Assembly (NCBI GenBank): GCA_033558025.1 | Contig: JAUCEF010000018.1 | Coordinates: 4,278,001-4,342,000, forward strand | Direction of reading: 5' to 3' | Origin: Phytophthora sp. 'mugwort' | Lineage: Eukaryota > Oomycota > Peronosporomycetes > Peronosporales > Peronosporaceae | Length of the DNA stretch: 64,000 bases | Shown: piece after piece, positions 21,640-32,356 of the stretch | Numbering within the stretch: position 1 is the first letter of the stretch | How the letters are laid out: each line of letters opens with the position of its first letter | Notes under the pieces: model-generated | Told to the model about the DNA's origin: nothing | Databases searched by the model: none | Seen by the model: the letters and a program-made list of their open reading frames with translations, nothing else | Program-made: the position numbers and the translations under genes

Positions 21640-22014
21640 AAAGCTGTACTCTCTAACACGGAACGTGTATACAAGCCGGATTGGCTCGTCGTCGAGGAGG
21701 AGATGAAGGGCTTTGCGAAGCCATGGATCATCTTGATCGATTCCGGATCGTCGGGCAACTACGCCCGACGCTTCACGACGGAAGGAAGTCAGCGGTACGC
21801 TGAGGCGCTCGGCGAGAGCAGGTGTGACATCGTCACTATTCCCCTATCGACGGGGGGGAGGGGCGGGGGGGGGGTCACGGTGCCCAAGGTTCTTGTGAAC
21901 CCGGGCGTGAAGTTTCTCGACTTTGCTAGCGTGGAACGCTGTCTGGTCCTGGACCTGGAACTGGATTCGAGGTACGACCTCATCCCGGGCATGGAATGGC
22001 TGGGACGCCATTAG
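21640..22014 (+). pseudogene. Gypsy A aspartic protease
   Basis: The catalytic motif LIDSGSSGNY (about 21731-21762) and the C-terminal signature YDLIPGMEWL (about 21975-22005) mark a retropepsin-like domain. A G-rich run at 21852-21874 interrupts it with extra glycines. It would cleave the Gag-Pol polyprotein. Confidence 0.65.
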
Positions 22015-22230
22015 CCATGGATTGATTGGAGGTCAAAGACCTTGGGCGCAACGCGCTTTACTCCTTGTGGAGCTTGGGTGAGTCATGAACCCACCTCGAC
22101 CAGGAAGCAAAAGCGCTTTTGGCGCGGGCACTGGACCAGGTCAACGTGCTGGACATCGGAGTATCCGAGTCTTGTCGACACTGAAGGTATTGAGGACAAG
22201 AGTCCCGAGCAGAGTTCGTGGGCTGTGACT

Positions 22231-22515
22231 GGAGCGGCAGGAAACCCGCTGGGTGACACAGGTGACATGTGTCACGACAGCGATACTCGTCATGATGACG
22301 GTGTGTCGTTACACGCCTGGCCGGCGGTATGCCGGGGCATCATGGCCGCGTGCCTCGGGATGCACGTGGAGCGGCAGGCAATCTGCTGGGTGACCGACGT
22401 CATGGTGACATTGGTCACGACGTGACACTCATCACGACGATGAATTGTCGCTACACGCCATGCGTGATGTGGCCGGCCGTGGGCCGGGCCATCAAGGCCG
22501 AGAGCCCACTGATGA
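22231..22515 (+). repeat. Degenerate tandem repeat between PR and RT of Gypsy A
   Basis: Two diverged units of about 138 bp start with GAGCGGCAGG(A/C)AA at about 22231 and 22369 and run through CTGGGTGAC and shared GC-rich parts. The matching place in Gypsy C also has tandem repeats, of a different sequence. Confidence 0.5.
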
Positions 22516-23044
22516 TGATGATGGAGGTGACGTGGCAGGTAATCCACGGGGTGGAGAGCGAGCATCGCAGCTCTGCGACGGCTGTCGGTCAAGACATACC
22601 AGTCTCGGGTGAAACGCACACGGTGCAAGCACCTGGGGACGCAGCTGATGTGACTGTTAGGACCTCTCCGAGGCAAACAGTCTCAGTGGGGAGAGGGCTA
22701 CGACGCCAAGCGTCAGCCATGAGACGTAGAGCGTCTGATGCGTCTAGCATGACGAGTGAAGCGACTCCTGGTGATAGCGAGCAGCTATATACACTCGTCA
22801 ACGGAGTGACAGGGGAAGTCGATGGCGACATCAGTCTAGAGACTATGATCACTGCGGACGCTCTGTTGGAGCTGGACGAGATGTCCATGGCCGAGTTAGG
22901 CGCGTTAGCCGAGTTGGTCATGATACGACCTGAGAAGGAGTTAAGCTCGTCGTCGCGTTTGGATAAAGCAGTCCTTGAGGACACCAAGAAGGCGCTGAAT
23001 GCGCGGCATGATCCTCGATCCTCAACGACCCCTCGGATCCGTAC

Positions 23045-24256
23045 TACCCTTTGGTGAAGGCATATCAAGACTTGGTCTCGAAGGGACCTCCCGCGAGGCT
23101 ACCTCCGGATCGAGGTGTACATCATGAGATTGACCTGGTACCTGGAACCAAATACTGCGTAACAAGGCCGTCGCTTTGCCACGAGAACCGTGTGACGTCA
23201 TTGACGCGTTCGTCCGTGCCAAACACGAGGCGGGTATGGTGCGCGAGAGAAAGTCTCCGCACTCAACGCCTACGTTCTGTGTCAGAAAGCCGAATGGCAA
23301 GTGGCGAATGCTTTTAACAAGCTCAACGCGGCCACCATTCCGGTGCAACGCCGATTCCTAGGAAGGACGTTCTCCAGAACAACATGATGGAGTGTACGGT
23401 GTACAGTGCCGTCGTCTTGGTCGATGAATACCATCAGTTGCTCATGGGATCAAGCAATATTCCGCTTACAGCGCTCAACACTTGGAGCGATATATTCTGA
23501 GAGTGGCTAGTAATGCCCCAAGGGCTGTCGAACGCGCCTGCAACGTTCAACCGTCTTGTGACGCAACTTTTCAGGCCCCACAGGGCGTATGCTCAGACAT
23601 ACTTCGACGACATATTCGTCCACAGTTGTGCGGAGCACGGAAGGACTGATGTGGAGAACCACATTGAGCACCTGCGAGCGGTGCTCGAGTGCATGCGCAC
23701 ATACAAGATGTATGCCAACATTGACAAGTGTGTCTTCGACGCCGAAGATATACCCTTTCTGTGATGCTTCATTGGGAAGCGAGGCGGTCGCGTGGATCCC
23801 GCTAAGGTTAAGGCCATTGTAGACTGACCGGTTCCAAAGAATCAGAAAAACTTACGGAAGTGGCTTGGCCTGGCCAATTTCAGCAAGAACTATGCTGAGG
23901 TGGCAAGGCCACTGTCCAATCTCCTTAAGAAGGATATGGACTGGTGTTGGGACACGGGACATCAAGCGGCTTTTGAAGCCATTAAGGAGAGTCTCCTTCA
24001 GGCACCGTTCCTGGCGTTGCCAGATCTCGATCGTCCTTTCAGTGTCGTCTGTGACGCGTCGGACTTTGCCATTGGCAGTGCTTTGTTGCAAGCAGACGCT
24101 GAAGGGCGTGAACGCGTGATCGCGTTTGAATCTCGCCAGCTTAAGGCTGCTGAGAAGAACTATCCAGTTCATGACAAAGAGCTACTTGCGATGAAGCATG
24201 CGCTCGCTAAATTTATGGTCCACCTGCTCGGCTCCAAGCCGTTTGTGACCTACTGA
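23045..24256 (+). pseudogene. Gypsy A reverse transcriptase and RNase H
   Basis: RT pieces: LPPDRGVHHEIDLVPGTKYC, a frameshifted SPHSTPTFCVRKPNGKW, and MPQGLSNAPATFNRLVTQLF with the catalytic YFDD at about 23600-23611. After more frameshifts the RNase H part reads VVCDASDFAIGSALLQ, then VHDKELLAMKHALAKF, ending in a stop after FVTY at 24256. At least four breaks make it inactive. Confidence 0.8.
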
Positions 24257-24577
24257 TCATGCGTCACAATGCACGGCGACGCAGTCGCCTCACCTCTCTC
24301 AGAGAATGGCCCGTTGGCTCTCTTTCTTCGCGGAGTACAACTTCGAGGTGAAGTACAATTCTGGCAGGCAGAACGTCTTGGCCCATGCGTTATCACGCAG
24401 ACCAGACTAAGAGATCGTTCACGTCACGACGGTGACTTCATCTGTGACAGACTTGATCCGCGCTGCGTATGTGCGTGGCGAGTCCTGCGTAGCTCTGCTA
24501 CATGCGATAGGAAGCGCGAAGTTTGCTAACTCAGATATTAAGCTGTCAGCGCGGTTACGCCCGAGGCTACATCGATA

Positions 24578-24692
24578 CACTCTCGATGATAGCCTATTGT
24601 ACTACGGGACTAGTACTACGGGACTAGTACCGTAGTACAATAGGCTATCACGGGACTAGTACCGTAGTACAATAGGCTATCATCGGGAGTGT
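24578..24692. repeat. Foldback with internal duplication in Gypsy A
   Basis: A 31-bp stretch around GATAGCCTATTGTACTACGG (from 24588) is followed by its inverted copy at 24630-24649 and again at 24662-24681. The outermost arm (ACACTCTCGATGAT / ATCATCGGGAGTGT) extends the palindrome with one mismatch. It interrupts integrase coding sequence, which resumes right after it. Confidence 0.75.
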
Positions 24693-24694
24693 CC

Positions 24695-25850
24695 GTAAGA
24701 CATCCCACGTGTCGTGGTTCCTCACGAAGAGGATCTCAAGTACCGTATCCTCTATGAGGCTCATGATATCCCACTTGGTGATCATCTCGGTCGATAAAAG
24801 ACCTACAGCTCGGTGAGCTCCCACTACTGGTGGCCGAAGCTTTATAAGTGGGTCAGTACGTATGTACGCACGTGTGAGACGTGTCAGCGGGTTAAACCCT
24901 CGCCACACTCGGCTGCGCCGTTGGCCAGTTTGCCTGTATCCACGGCGTGTTGGCAATCCATGAGTATGGACTTTGCGTTTGGCCTGCCACGGGATGCGGC
25001 GGGCGACACAGGCATCATGGTCTTTTGTCGATCGATTGAGCAAGATGGCTCAATTAGCGGCGGTGACGGACTCCATCGATGGAGAAGGAACAGCCACGGT
25101 GTTCATAGATGGCGTCTTTCGACAGCATGGTCTGCCGGAGGCAATTGTCTCGGATCAAGACCCCCGTTCCATGGGAAAATGTTGGGCGTCGGTCTTTATG
25201 GTCTCGGACCTCGACTCGACATGTCCACAGTGGACTAATAGCGGACCGATAGTCAGACGGAACGCGTGAATCGCGTTGTCGAAGCCATGCTTCGGAGTGT
25301 CTGAGCGGACAGACCCAAGCAATGGAGCGCCATGCTCCCACTCGTTGAGTTTCCATTGAACAATGCGGTGCATGCCTCAATGGCTTCACCCCGTTCTATG
25401 TGAACGGTCTCACTCACCCTCGCATCCCGTTGACGCTACCACTCCGTGGTTCAGGGTTTGGTGGGGGAGGAATAGCCGAAGGGCTCGCTGCTGTCAGCCC
25501 TGTTGCGGTTCGAAACCAAGTGGACGCGTTCTCGTCAACGCGTTTGAATGTCTTAAGACATGTACGTAACGCGTTGGCTGCGAGACAAGACGTCCAGGAG
25601 GAACAGGCGGATGCCAAAGGCAGAGGAAATGTGAAAGATTTTAAGGTCGGTGACCAAGTTATTAAGCGCGAAGAACCTACCTACACATCAGTCTTTGCGG
25701 TCTTTAAGACCAAGTTGCGCGCGCGTTTCATCGGACCTTTCAAGGTCGTGGCCAAGAAGGGTCTTGCGTACACGCTCAACCTTCCGAAGAAGATGAGTAC
25801 ACACTCTGTGTTCTACGTAGGCTTCCTCTAGCCGTATCGGGACCCTCTAA
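24695..25850 (+). pseudogene. Gypsy A integrase
   Basis: In order: the zinc-binding part (SSHYWWPKLYKWVSTYVR and CETCQRVKPS), the core (SMDFAFGLPRD with the first Asp, HGLPEAIVSDQDPRS with the second), and the C-terminal domain (VGDQVIKRE, then LNLPKKMSTHSVFYVGFL). Frameshifts lie near 25050 and 25260, and a TAG ends the frame at 25831. The third catalytic Glu region is unclear. Confidence 0.75.
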
Positions 25851-25870
25851 TGCTGTGTAGTGCACGTGAG

Positions 25871-28352
25871 TGGAGAAAGCTGACAAGCCTAAAATGCTGC
25901 TTTGCGTCGTGCCAGCGTCACTTGTACTCCGTGGAAAATTAGCCGGATAACGTAGAAGATCCGATCCAGGAATACACAGCAGCGATGCGAAAGCGAAGAA
26001 GACCATGAGTACCATTAACGCACCCAAAGTGATCACGACCACGAGCTTCAGCGCGCTGTTGACCGGCTCGCTCTTCTTCCACTTTCTCGACAGCGGCGGG
26101 CCCCACAAGCGGACAGCGTGGTCAGACAGCGACAGCGTAGTTGACCTGCGTCTGCTCTCGACGCTTTTGTGGGCTCACTTATTAAGTTACTAATTCCTCA
26201 ATGTCGAACAACGTTATCGTTCTATTCGGTGTCTAAGCGCGTCACTACGCTGTCGAAGACGTACGAAAAGTCCTTAGAGGTGCTATTCTTGCTACCGACA
26301 ATACGTCTCGAACCACATCACGACCAACACGCCGCAGCACAAAAAAAAATCCCTCTGACGCCATCAGAGGGATGTTTTTTGTGTGAACGTTTGTATTCTC
26401 ATTTCGTCGAGATTTTTCATCAGCGGCACATAATCGTTCATAACGATTCCCTCTACTTCGTCCAAGTATCTTTGCTTGTGGAAGGGTCGTACTTCCACAC
26501 AATATGGCGTTCCATTTTGAATATGATGCCGCACCAATGGGGAAAACTCACGTCGATGTATGTCGGACAGCTAACAATGCGGTATTTTGCAGTTTGCTGA
26601 AGATATGGTCCTTCGTGTCGACGTATCGGCCTCGGCGCTTCCGATCTGTCATCTGCATCTAGACTTGGTCTACAACAGTCCACAACAGACACCTGTGTTG
26701 CCTGCCTCTATTTTAACTTTGTCGTCTCTTCGTAGGGTGGCTACGTAGATACAAGTATCATCCAACCACTGGTCCCCGCCGAATCCTGCCAGCTCGTTAA
26801 AGGGTACGTCATGGCCAGCTGCTTTGACGACGCCGTTAACGCTCATGTGCGGAATCGTTCGTGGTATCTGTTGGCGTCCTTCTTCTTCGAAACCATCGTC
26901 AAGCTTGGTACGCTCGACAAACTGCATTAATCTCCGCGCCTCTCTGATCTCTTTTTACACTTCGTGCCAAAGTTGCATTCTCTCGACATCGACAAGGCTG
27001 ACCGTCTTGACGCCCAATATCAGTGCTCTCGGCTTTCCCTCCACTTATAGCTCCTCACACAACTTCAGGTTTTTGGCTGTGTCTATGAATTGGATTAAAA
27101 CGAATTTTAATTTAAAAATATTTTTATAATTGAGCACCAGAGATTCTATCGCAGTGGTCAGTTAACATGATTGATATGGGTTGGTGATTATCTCACCAAT
27201 TTCACGAATAAAGGTGGTGATACCAGACACAAAAATGTTGCTTTCACATTTAACTACATACCTGGAAGCACGATCCGGATGTTGGACTCAATGGCGCGGG
27301 TAGTATCATTTTGATTAAGTAGTCTTTTGGTCGCTTGAATGCTGCAGACGAATATATGGGTCGCATTTCATCTAGTGCGCCCCCAACTGCTGCGATAGAA
27401 AGTGTTTCCTCGTGGATAATGCCCTGGAATGATTCCAGAGTTACATCTCCGACAGTAGCAATTAAATCTACCAGTATTTTAGTATCCTTTATCTCTCGAT
27501 TCATTCTGGCCTTCTTGAAGCTCTCTTTTACTTACCGGATGGTCTGCTGCAGGGTTGAGATTAATCAGTGTCGGTGCCTTCACGAGAGGTTTTATTTTCT
27601 TGGGAGCGATTACGTCTGATGAAGCGCCCATTTGCAGTTTTTTTTTGCTTCGCTTGCTGATGGCGGGAGGGTAACCGTTGATGTATCACTTGATTTGGTT
27701 GCAACCTCCATCAACTTCTCCAAAACGTCCACCGGCTTCATGGTCATCGTTTTCTGCATGAATACAATCGACATCAGCACGTAATGCCTGTACCGGATGA
27801 GGATCTTCATCGCTTCTGGCTAGTCTCTCCAATTTCAGTAAGTGGCTATTTTGAAAAACACGACGCCCTTATCCGCCACTACCTCTGCGATTCGTTCGCA
27901 GACGGCCACCACTGCTCTATACGTTTATTATATGACAGCATAAGCTTCGTATTGGTCACATCATCATCATGCACGGAAATAGACCCTCTACTTGCTTCGG
28001 ACGTTTGGTCTTTTGTCATCGCTAGGAGCATCTAAAAGGGGCCAACGCTCAGGAAAATCGCATCGTGGGGAATAATCGAATCACCTGAGTTCCACTTACG
28101 ATCTAGAAACATCATATACCTGTAGGGCAACAGGAGTGTCTGACTGAAACCGCAGCTACAACTGCTGGATTCGAGAGAGACATGGAAGGCAAATGAATGC
28201 TCATAGTTAGAAAAGAAAGTGTAACTAAACAGGAATATCGTTCCTTACTGCGTACTCCCGGTCGGTTGTCTTGCTCGGCAATGTAACCACTGAGTAGGTA
28301 CTGCATCCGTCGCGAAAGTGTAATCAGCATCTTTACTTGCGTTGTACTGCTC
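25871..28352. other. Unresolved repeat-derived stretch
   Basis: No intact gene. On minus, about 26190-25900 is open and includes a hydrophobic helix (LVVVITLGALMVLMVFFAFA), possibly a lost exon of a membrane protein. On plus, about 26690-27070 reads in broken frames as an LRR-like fragment (LASFFFETIVKLGTLDKL, FVPKLHSLDIDKADRLDAQY). On minus, 27810-27250 has two short frames (KPVDVLEKLMEVATKSSDTS; LIATVGDVTLESFQGIIHEE) just downstream of the MULE and perhaps its second product. None is identified. Confidence 0.3.
26341..26380. repeat. Perfect 10-bp hairpin between A- and T-runs
   Basis: A run of nine A, then ATCCCTCTGA, loop CGCCA, TCAGAGGGAT, then GTTTTTT. It has the shape of an intrinsic terminator on either strand, but nothing suggests such a function in this nuclear context. 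Confidence 0.6.
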
Positions 28353-30316
28353 TCAACCAATTGACGCGTGTTGTGTAGCAATCCTTGCTAGAACCTGGAG
28401 CTCTTTGTCGTAATGGTGGTTGTAACATATTCCAAGTCGCTTTCTCTTGATGCGATAATTGTATTCCGCAGCTTGTTGAAGAAACAAGAGGTGGTCAGTA
28501 CATTCATTTATGGACATATACCGCGTAAGAATGTTTTGTAGCCCCCCCCCTCCCCAACTTGATTCCAGCCGGTTATTGGTATTGTTGTCCAAGTGTGGAC
28601 TGGTAGCACGCATGAGTGCACACCACGGATGCTTACAAGTAAGCCAATTAGCCTCCAGATACTCGTCAAATGCAGGTTTTGTCGCTACACATTGTTTCCA
28701 CAGCTTGTAGATGGCGATCAAATTCTCTTTCATCGGTCGTCCGCACCATTAGTCTGATCAAGTTCTTGATGTGAAGATTCTTAAACGCTGCAAATCCATA
28801 ATTCCTCTTACTGACGTCGCGCATGAGATAGTCAATCACGTGGAAATGACATAAAATGATGGTGCCATCCAGCAACGCCTCAGTGAGCGCACCAAGCTCA
28901 GAAAAATCTTTGTCGATAACAACTACCATGATTTGACTCACGCGGTATTGTTGCGTTTAAATGCGCTAAAAGCATTCTATATATTAATCTTCGTCTCACC
29001 GTCGCCCAAGAATGCTGGACAAATGCCCCGGAACCAACTTTATCCGTCACCATGAAACTGAACAATTGATATCTGTACCAGTCGGGTACAAACAGAAAAA
29101 TTAGGACGTTGGTGTAAATGCAATCACTGTGGTGAGTATACCACTAGCTCATTAACCACCATTAACTACTGACAAATCACTTGTTAAATATGTGTTCCAT
29201 GTTGGCATCAATGCAGATATCCTCTAGAACTTTCAAGCCATTCTCCGCATGTGCGCCGTCTGAAAAGTGATGCAACGTATCAACTTGGTGCCTTGGTCCT
29301 GAAAGATACCCATTGCATTACCAGGACCTTCGCCAAAATCATGAAGGATGTCCGAGATGCGCTCATTGGCATCACTTGATGTGTAGGTCTCGCGTCGCAT
29401 CTCCGCGATCATTTTGTCGACGTCTTTCGATTAGATAGGTTTTCCTGAAACTTCCTTCAAGTACCCTAATATTTCTTGCGCTTAAACCCACCTGAAAAGT
29501 ACCGTTTCGCATAAATAGATTTATTTAGATGCGCCTGCCAAGCGTGTTTAGAGTAAATCATGACCTACCGTGCCACGTTGTTTTAGCAACTCGCTTCGTA
29601 GCAGGTAAGAACATGTCTGACCCGACAGCGTGGTTGTGTGTTGTATGTAGTATAATTTGTCACCCGCCTGTGCACATACCGTCATTTAGAGAAAGCACTG
29701 CATTAAGTCTTGCCTAGCACTCCAGGCGATCGGACAGTGTGGTTGGCTCGGGCGCCTTCCCCACGAGATTTGAACAGCCATCCGTGAGTGCAGATGTAGG
29801 TCTTAGTGGAATACTTGAGCTCTTCATCAAAGAATAAAGCCTTACGCCACGATAATGCTGCTTGTTTCGTACGGGTACTGTTCCGCTGGCAAATTGAGTT
29901 ACTTGTGCACATCTTGTAGATTTGATGCGTCGCATGTTGGTATCTGTCAGATAGTCTCACAACAAGGTCTAGCACGTAAAATTAAATAATGTTGTCTGTA
30001 CCGCTTCAGCGCAGCTTCTAGCTCGTCCCATGAGGGGAACTCTCCCCGAAATGTGGTGCTGCACCAGGACATCGCTCTCCACGTCCACTGTTGACATTTT
30101 TGGTATTATCAAAAGGTGTGGTAAGGCGAGCCGAGCCGCCCTGGGGTCCACGGCGGCGGCGGGGGGAGGGGGGTGGGTGGGGGGGGGGGGCAATTCTCGG
30201 ATGTTCGCAGTATTCGGGGGCGCACTGCCCTGGGGACTTCGAGATTTGGGGTTCACTGCGCGGGGAGTCATTGCACAAGGGAACGCAGAGCGCCGGGATC
30301 TTTTCTTGCCCGCCAT
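28353..30316 (-). pseudogene. MULE (Mutator-like) transposase 1
   Basis: Starts at ATG 30316 (MAGKKRSRRSAFPCAM), with a Pro-rich leader followed, after a frameshift, by FPSWDELEAALKRYRQHY. Then come a FAR1/FLYWCH-like part (YICTHGWLFKSRGEGARANH, about 29820-29740), ITFQTAHMRRM, YQLFSFMVTDKVGSGAFVQH, the DDE core (VVIDKDFSELGALTEALLDG ... CHFHVIDYLMRD), and the C-terminal DNNTNNRLESSWG. These match the MULE transposase domain in order. Frame changes and stops occur at least five times. A second Gypsy LTR ends only 38 bp upstream of the start codon in the same direction. Terminal inverted repeats were not located. Confidence 0.8.
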
Positions 30317-30353
30317 GCTGACCGGAAGGGAGAAGATGAACGACAACCAGTTT

Positions 30354-30750
30354 TGCAGCGGGGCTGCGTAGCGTAGTGCGTCAGAGGAAACCGTATGACT
30401 CCCCGAGTCTTAGCTGTGGTTCTCCTAACCCCTAAGGTCTCTGCAGAGACTTAGATCACTTTAGTTACACTACTAGAGACTCAAATAGTCCGTATTCCGA
30501 AAACTAGGGCAATACTCTCTTTAATGCCAAAACTGAACTGTTATTCGTTTGCTTATCTGCGGCAAAGCAGCCTGTGGTGTAAATGTATGATTTTAACGAT
30601 CTACCATAGTTTACCCTGTCAAATGCATATCGAGTGGCCCTGTGGCTACGTACTGAAATCAAGTTAATACAAGTGGTAGCAAATACCAGTTACTGCAAGG
30701 TGACACGTAGCACGGCTACACTTGTGTTACCTTCGTGTAACCCCGTTACA
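30354..30750 (-). repeat. LTR of Gypsy A family (397 bp)
   Basis: On minus it begins TGTAACGGGGTTACA and ends CCCGCTGCA, as does the 20.1-kb LTR. The flank just beyond (minus strand) is AAACT, one base different from AAATT beside the 20.1-kb LTR. Confidence 0.8.
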
Positions 30751-30881
30751 CTCTCTCCATTAAACCGTGGACACACCGTATCCAAAAGGGTACACGACAT
30801 GTGGTTCTGACCACGGATACTTCGCTCCAAGACGCTAAACCCTTGACGGCATCCTCATGCCCACAGCTCGCTGGCCTTCAA

Positions 30882-30956
30882 CCCAGCTAGCTTAATAGTA
30901 GATCACTCGCTTCATAACGCGCAAGGTCGGGGGTTCGATTCCACCAAAGACCAATA
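30882..30956 (+). repeat. tRNA-like sequence (SINE head or tRNA pseudogene)
   Basis: Contains a good B box (GGTTCGATTCC, within 30932-30943) preceded at about 55 bp by an A-box-like TAGCTTAATAGTAGATCA, the spacing of RNA polymerase III internal promoters. An anticodon-like CAT sits between. The 3' AAAGACC has no pairing partner upstream, so a working tRNA is unlikely. A tRNA-derived SINE head inserted in the Gypsy 3' region is the better reading. Confidence 0.45.
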
Positions 30957-31163
30957 TCGTCTGGGTCCAACCCAACTGTGTATTGGACACCGACGATGAC
31001 GTCAAGTTCCAGAGGCCTCAGGCCTCGCTGTCTCGCTCCTCTAGAGCTAATGCACCATGTGCATCTGCTTTCGCAGCCTGCCGTCCTCACGTTTGTGACA
31101 TGCTGGCTACTTTGCCCCAAGGTCAGGTCAGAAGCCTTCATGCTGATCTCGGTTCATCCCGAG

Positions 31164-31679
31164 CTAGTGCTGGGACACTCGTGGCGACCGCCGCAGTGGT
31201 CGCTGTCCCTCGGGGCCATGTCGATCGTGACGATCAAAAGCGTCGACGACGTCGGGGCAATCTTGCCGGAGAGGCACTTCATACTCCCATGAGTTCTGTG
31301 AGTGGGGATATCCTCTCCACTTCACAAGGTACTGGGTTCGATCCTCGCGGCGACGCCGCGCCACTAGGCGTTCCACATGATAGTGGAGTTCTCTTTACTC
31401 ATCGAACAATGATGGAGGCGGCCTCCGGTCCGCTGGAACCTTGCGTTGCGCGTCAGGTAAAGCTGGAGTCGCTTCAAACTCTGGTATAGTATCACCATGC
31501 ATAGTTCCGCGATGCGGATGAGCATCGCTCTCGTCCAGTTGACGAACTCGAAGCTGTTCATCAGCGAGTCGGCTGGTTGGAGTCTGCAGCCTCATTTGCG
31601 CACCGCGTGGTGGCGCTGGCGCGGCCAGCAGCTCGTCGAGCTTCGCGGTCAGGTGGACCTCTTTGTGCGCCTCCAGCAC
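31164..31679 (-). pseudogene. Gypsy chromodomain and preceding linker
   Basis: The chromodomain reads HYHVERLVARRRREDR, then TQYLVKWRGYPHSQNSWEYE, with the conserved YLVKWRG...SWE core. Chromodomains at integrase C termini define chromoviruses and steer integration to marked chromatin. One TAA separates it from the linker frame, otherwise both are in the same frame. Confidence 0.75.
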
Positions 31680-31790
31680 TCTGGCCAGCAGCCATTACCC
31701 ATGGCACCCGTCTGCTCCCCGACAGGGCTCCGAGGCGCCAACGCCTCCGCGCTCACCTGAGCCGGGTTAAATACCACTTTCAACCGGCTA

Positions 31791-32356
31791 CTAGTTGTTC
31801 CTGCCTGGGTAAGATGCCCCCTCTTTGTCGAAAAAGTTGTGAACGTAGGGAGAGCCTTGGAGAGCCTTTGTATTTTCCTGTCTGTTTGTCGTGTAAAGTA
31901 CCGGTACAAATTCCCCACTATTGTCTATTGTGCCTTTCCCGACTTATGGCTAATCTGACCTCAAAGGGTAGGTCCCTCGCAAGTGTGTTTAGGACTAAAG
32001 GTATGACTTCTCGAGCCACTGGTACAGTACTGTACAGAATTAAGTGCAATTTGCCTTTTTTTCTCCCAATGACTGCTGGGGAAGCAAGTTCTACGGATGA
32101 TGTCCGATTTGGATTAAGGACCACCTTTTAACGAATGGCCAAAATTCATCGGCCATTCGGACATCCGAAAGAGCTCACAGCAGATTAGGTAGGAAAATTT
32201 CATTTTGCCATTTAATGCCTAGTGTCAGATGAGGGTAGGGGTAAGGTTAGACATAGATACCTAGTCAGTAGGAGGGCTTTCGTAAGACCCCTCCTCGTAA
32301 ATAGGACCCTAAAACGGAGGGCGTTTTGTCAGAAAGGCACAATACGCAGTATATGT
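31791..32356. other. Gap upstream of Eaf6-like gene
   Basis: No coding feature supported. The last 150 bases are the likely 5' UTR and promoter of the following gene; the frame upstream of 32357 stays open but looks non-coding. Confidence 0.4.

Larger units (their letters stand above)
20096..25870 (+). mobile_element. Gypsy-type LTR retrotransposon A, decayed, 3' end missing
   Basis: Order on the plus strand: LTR, primer-binding site, gag, protease, RT, RNase H, integrase. This PR-RT-RH-IN order is that of Ty3/Gypsy. Every domain carries frameshifts or stops, so it is not autonomous. The expected chromodomain and 3' LTR do not follow at 25.87 kb; a matching 3' end of the same LTR family lies inverted at 30354-31790. 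See the findings for the inversion model. Confidence 0.85.
30354..31790 (-). mobile_element. 3' end of a Gypsy A-family element, minus strand
   Basis: Read on minus: a Gln/Pro-rich linker (31679-31395), TAA at about 31393, a chromodomain (31376-31164), a polypurine tract (GGAGAGAG) ending at 30751, and the LTR 30750-30354. No gag, protease, RT or integrase lies upstream of it on that strand. It supplies exactly the parts missing from Gypsy A. Confidence 0.75.

Noticed and set aside
30882..30956. A functional tRNA-Met gene
   Set aside because: No matching acceptor stem and a poorly paired anticodon stem; kept only as tRNA-like repeat.
31320..31345. Second B-box-like GGTTCGATCC
   Set aside because: Lies in chromodomain coding sequence without an A box; probably chance.
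31918..32124. 68-codon minus frame upstream of the Eaf6-like gene
   Set aside because: Short, without motif or homologous neighbour; likely chance.
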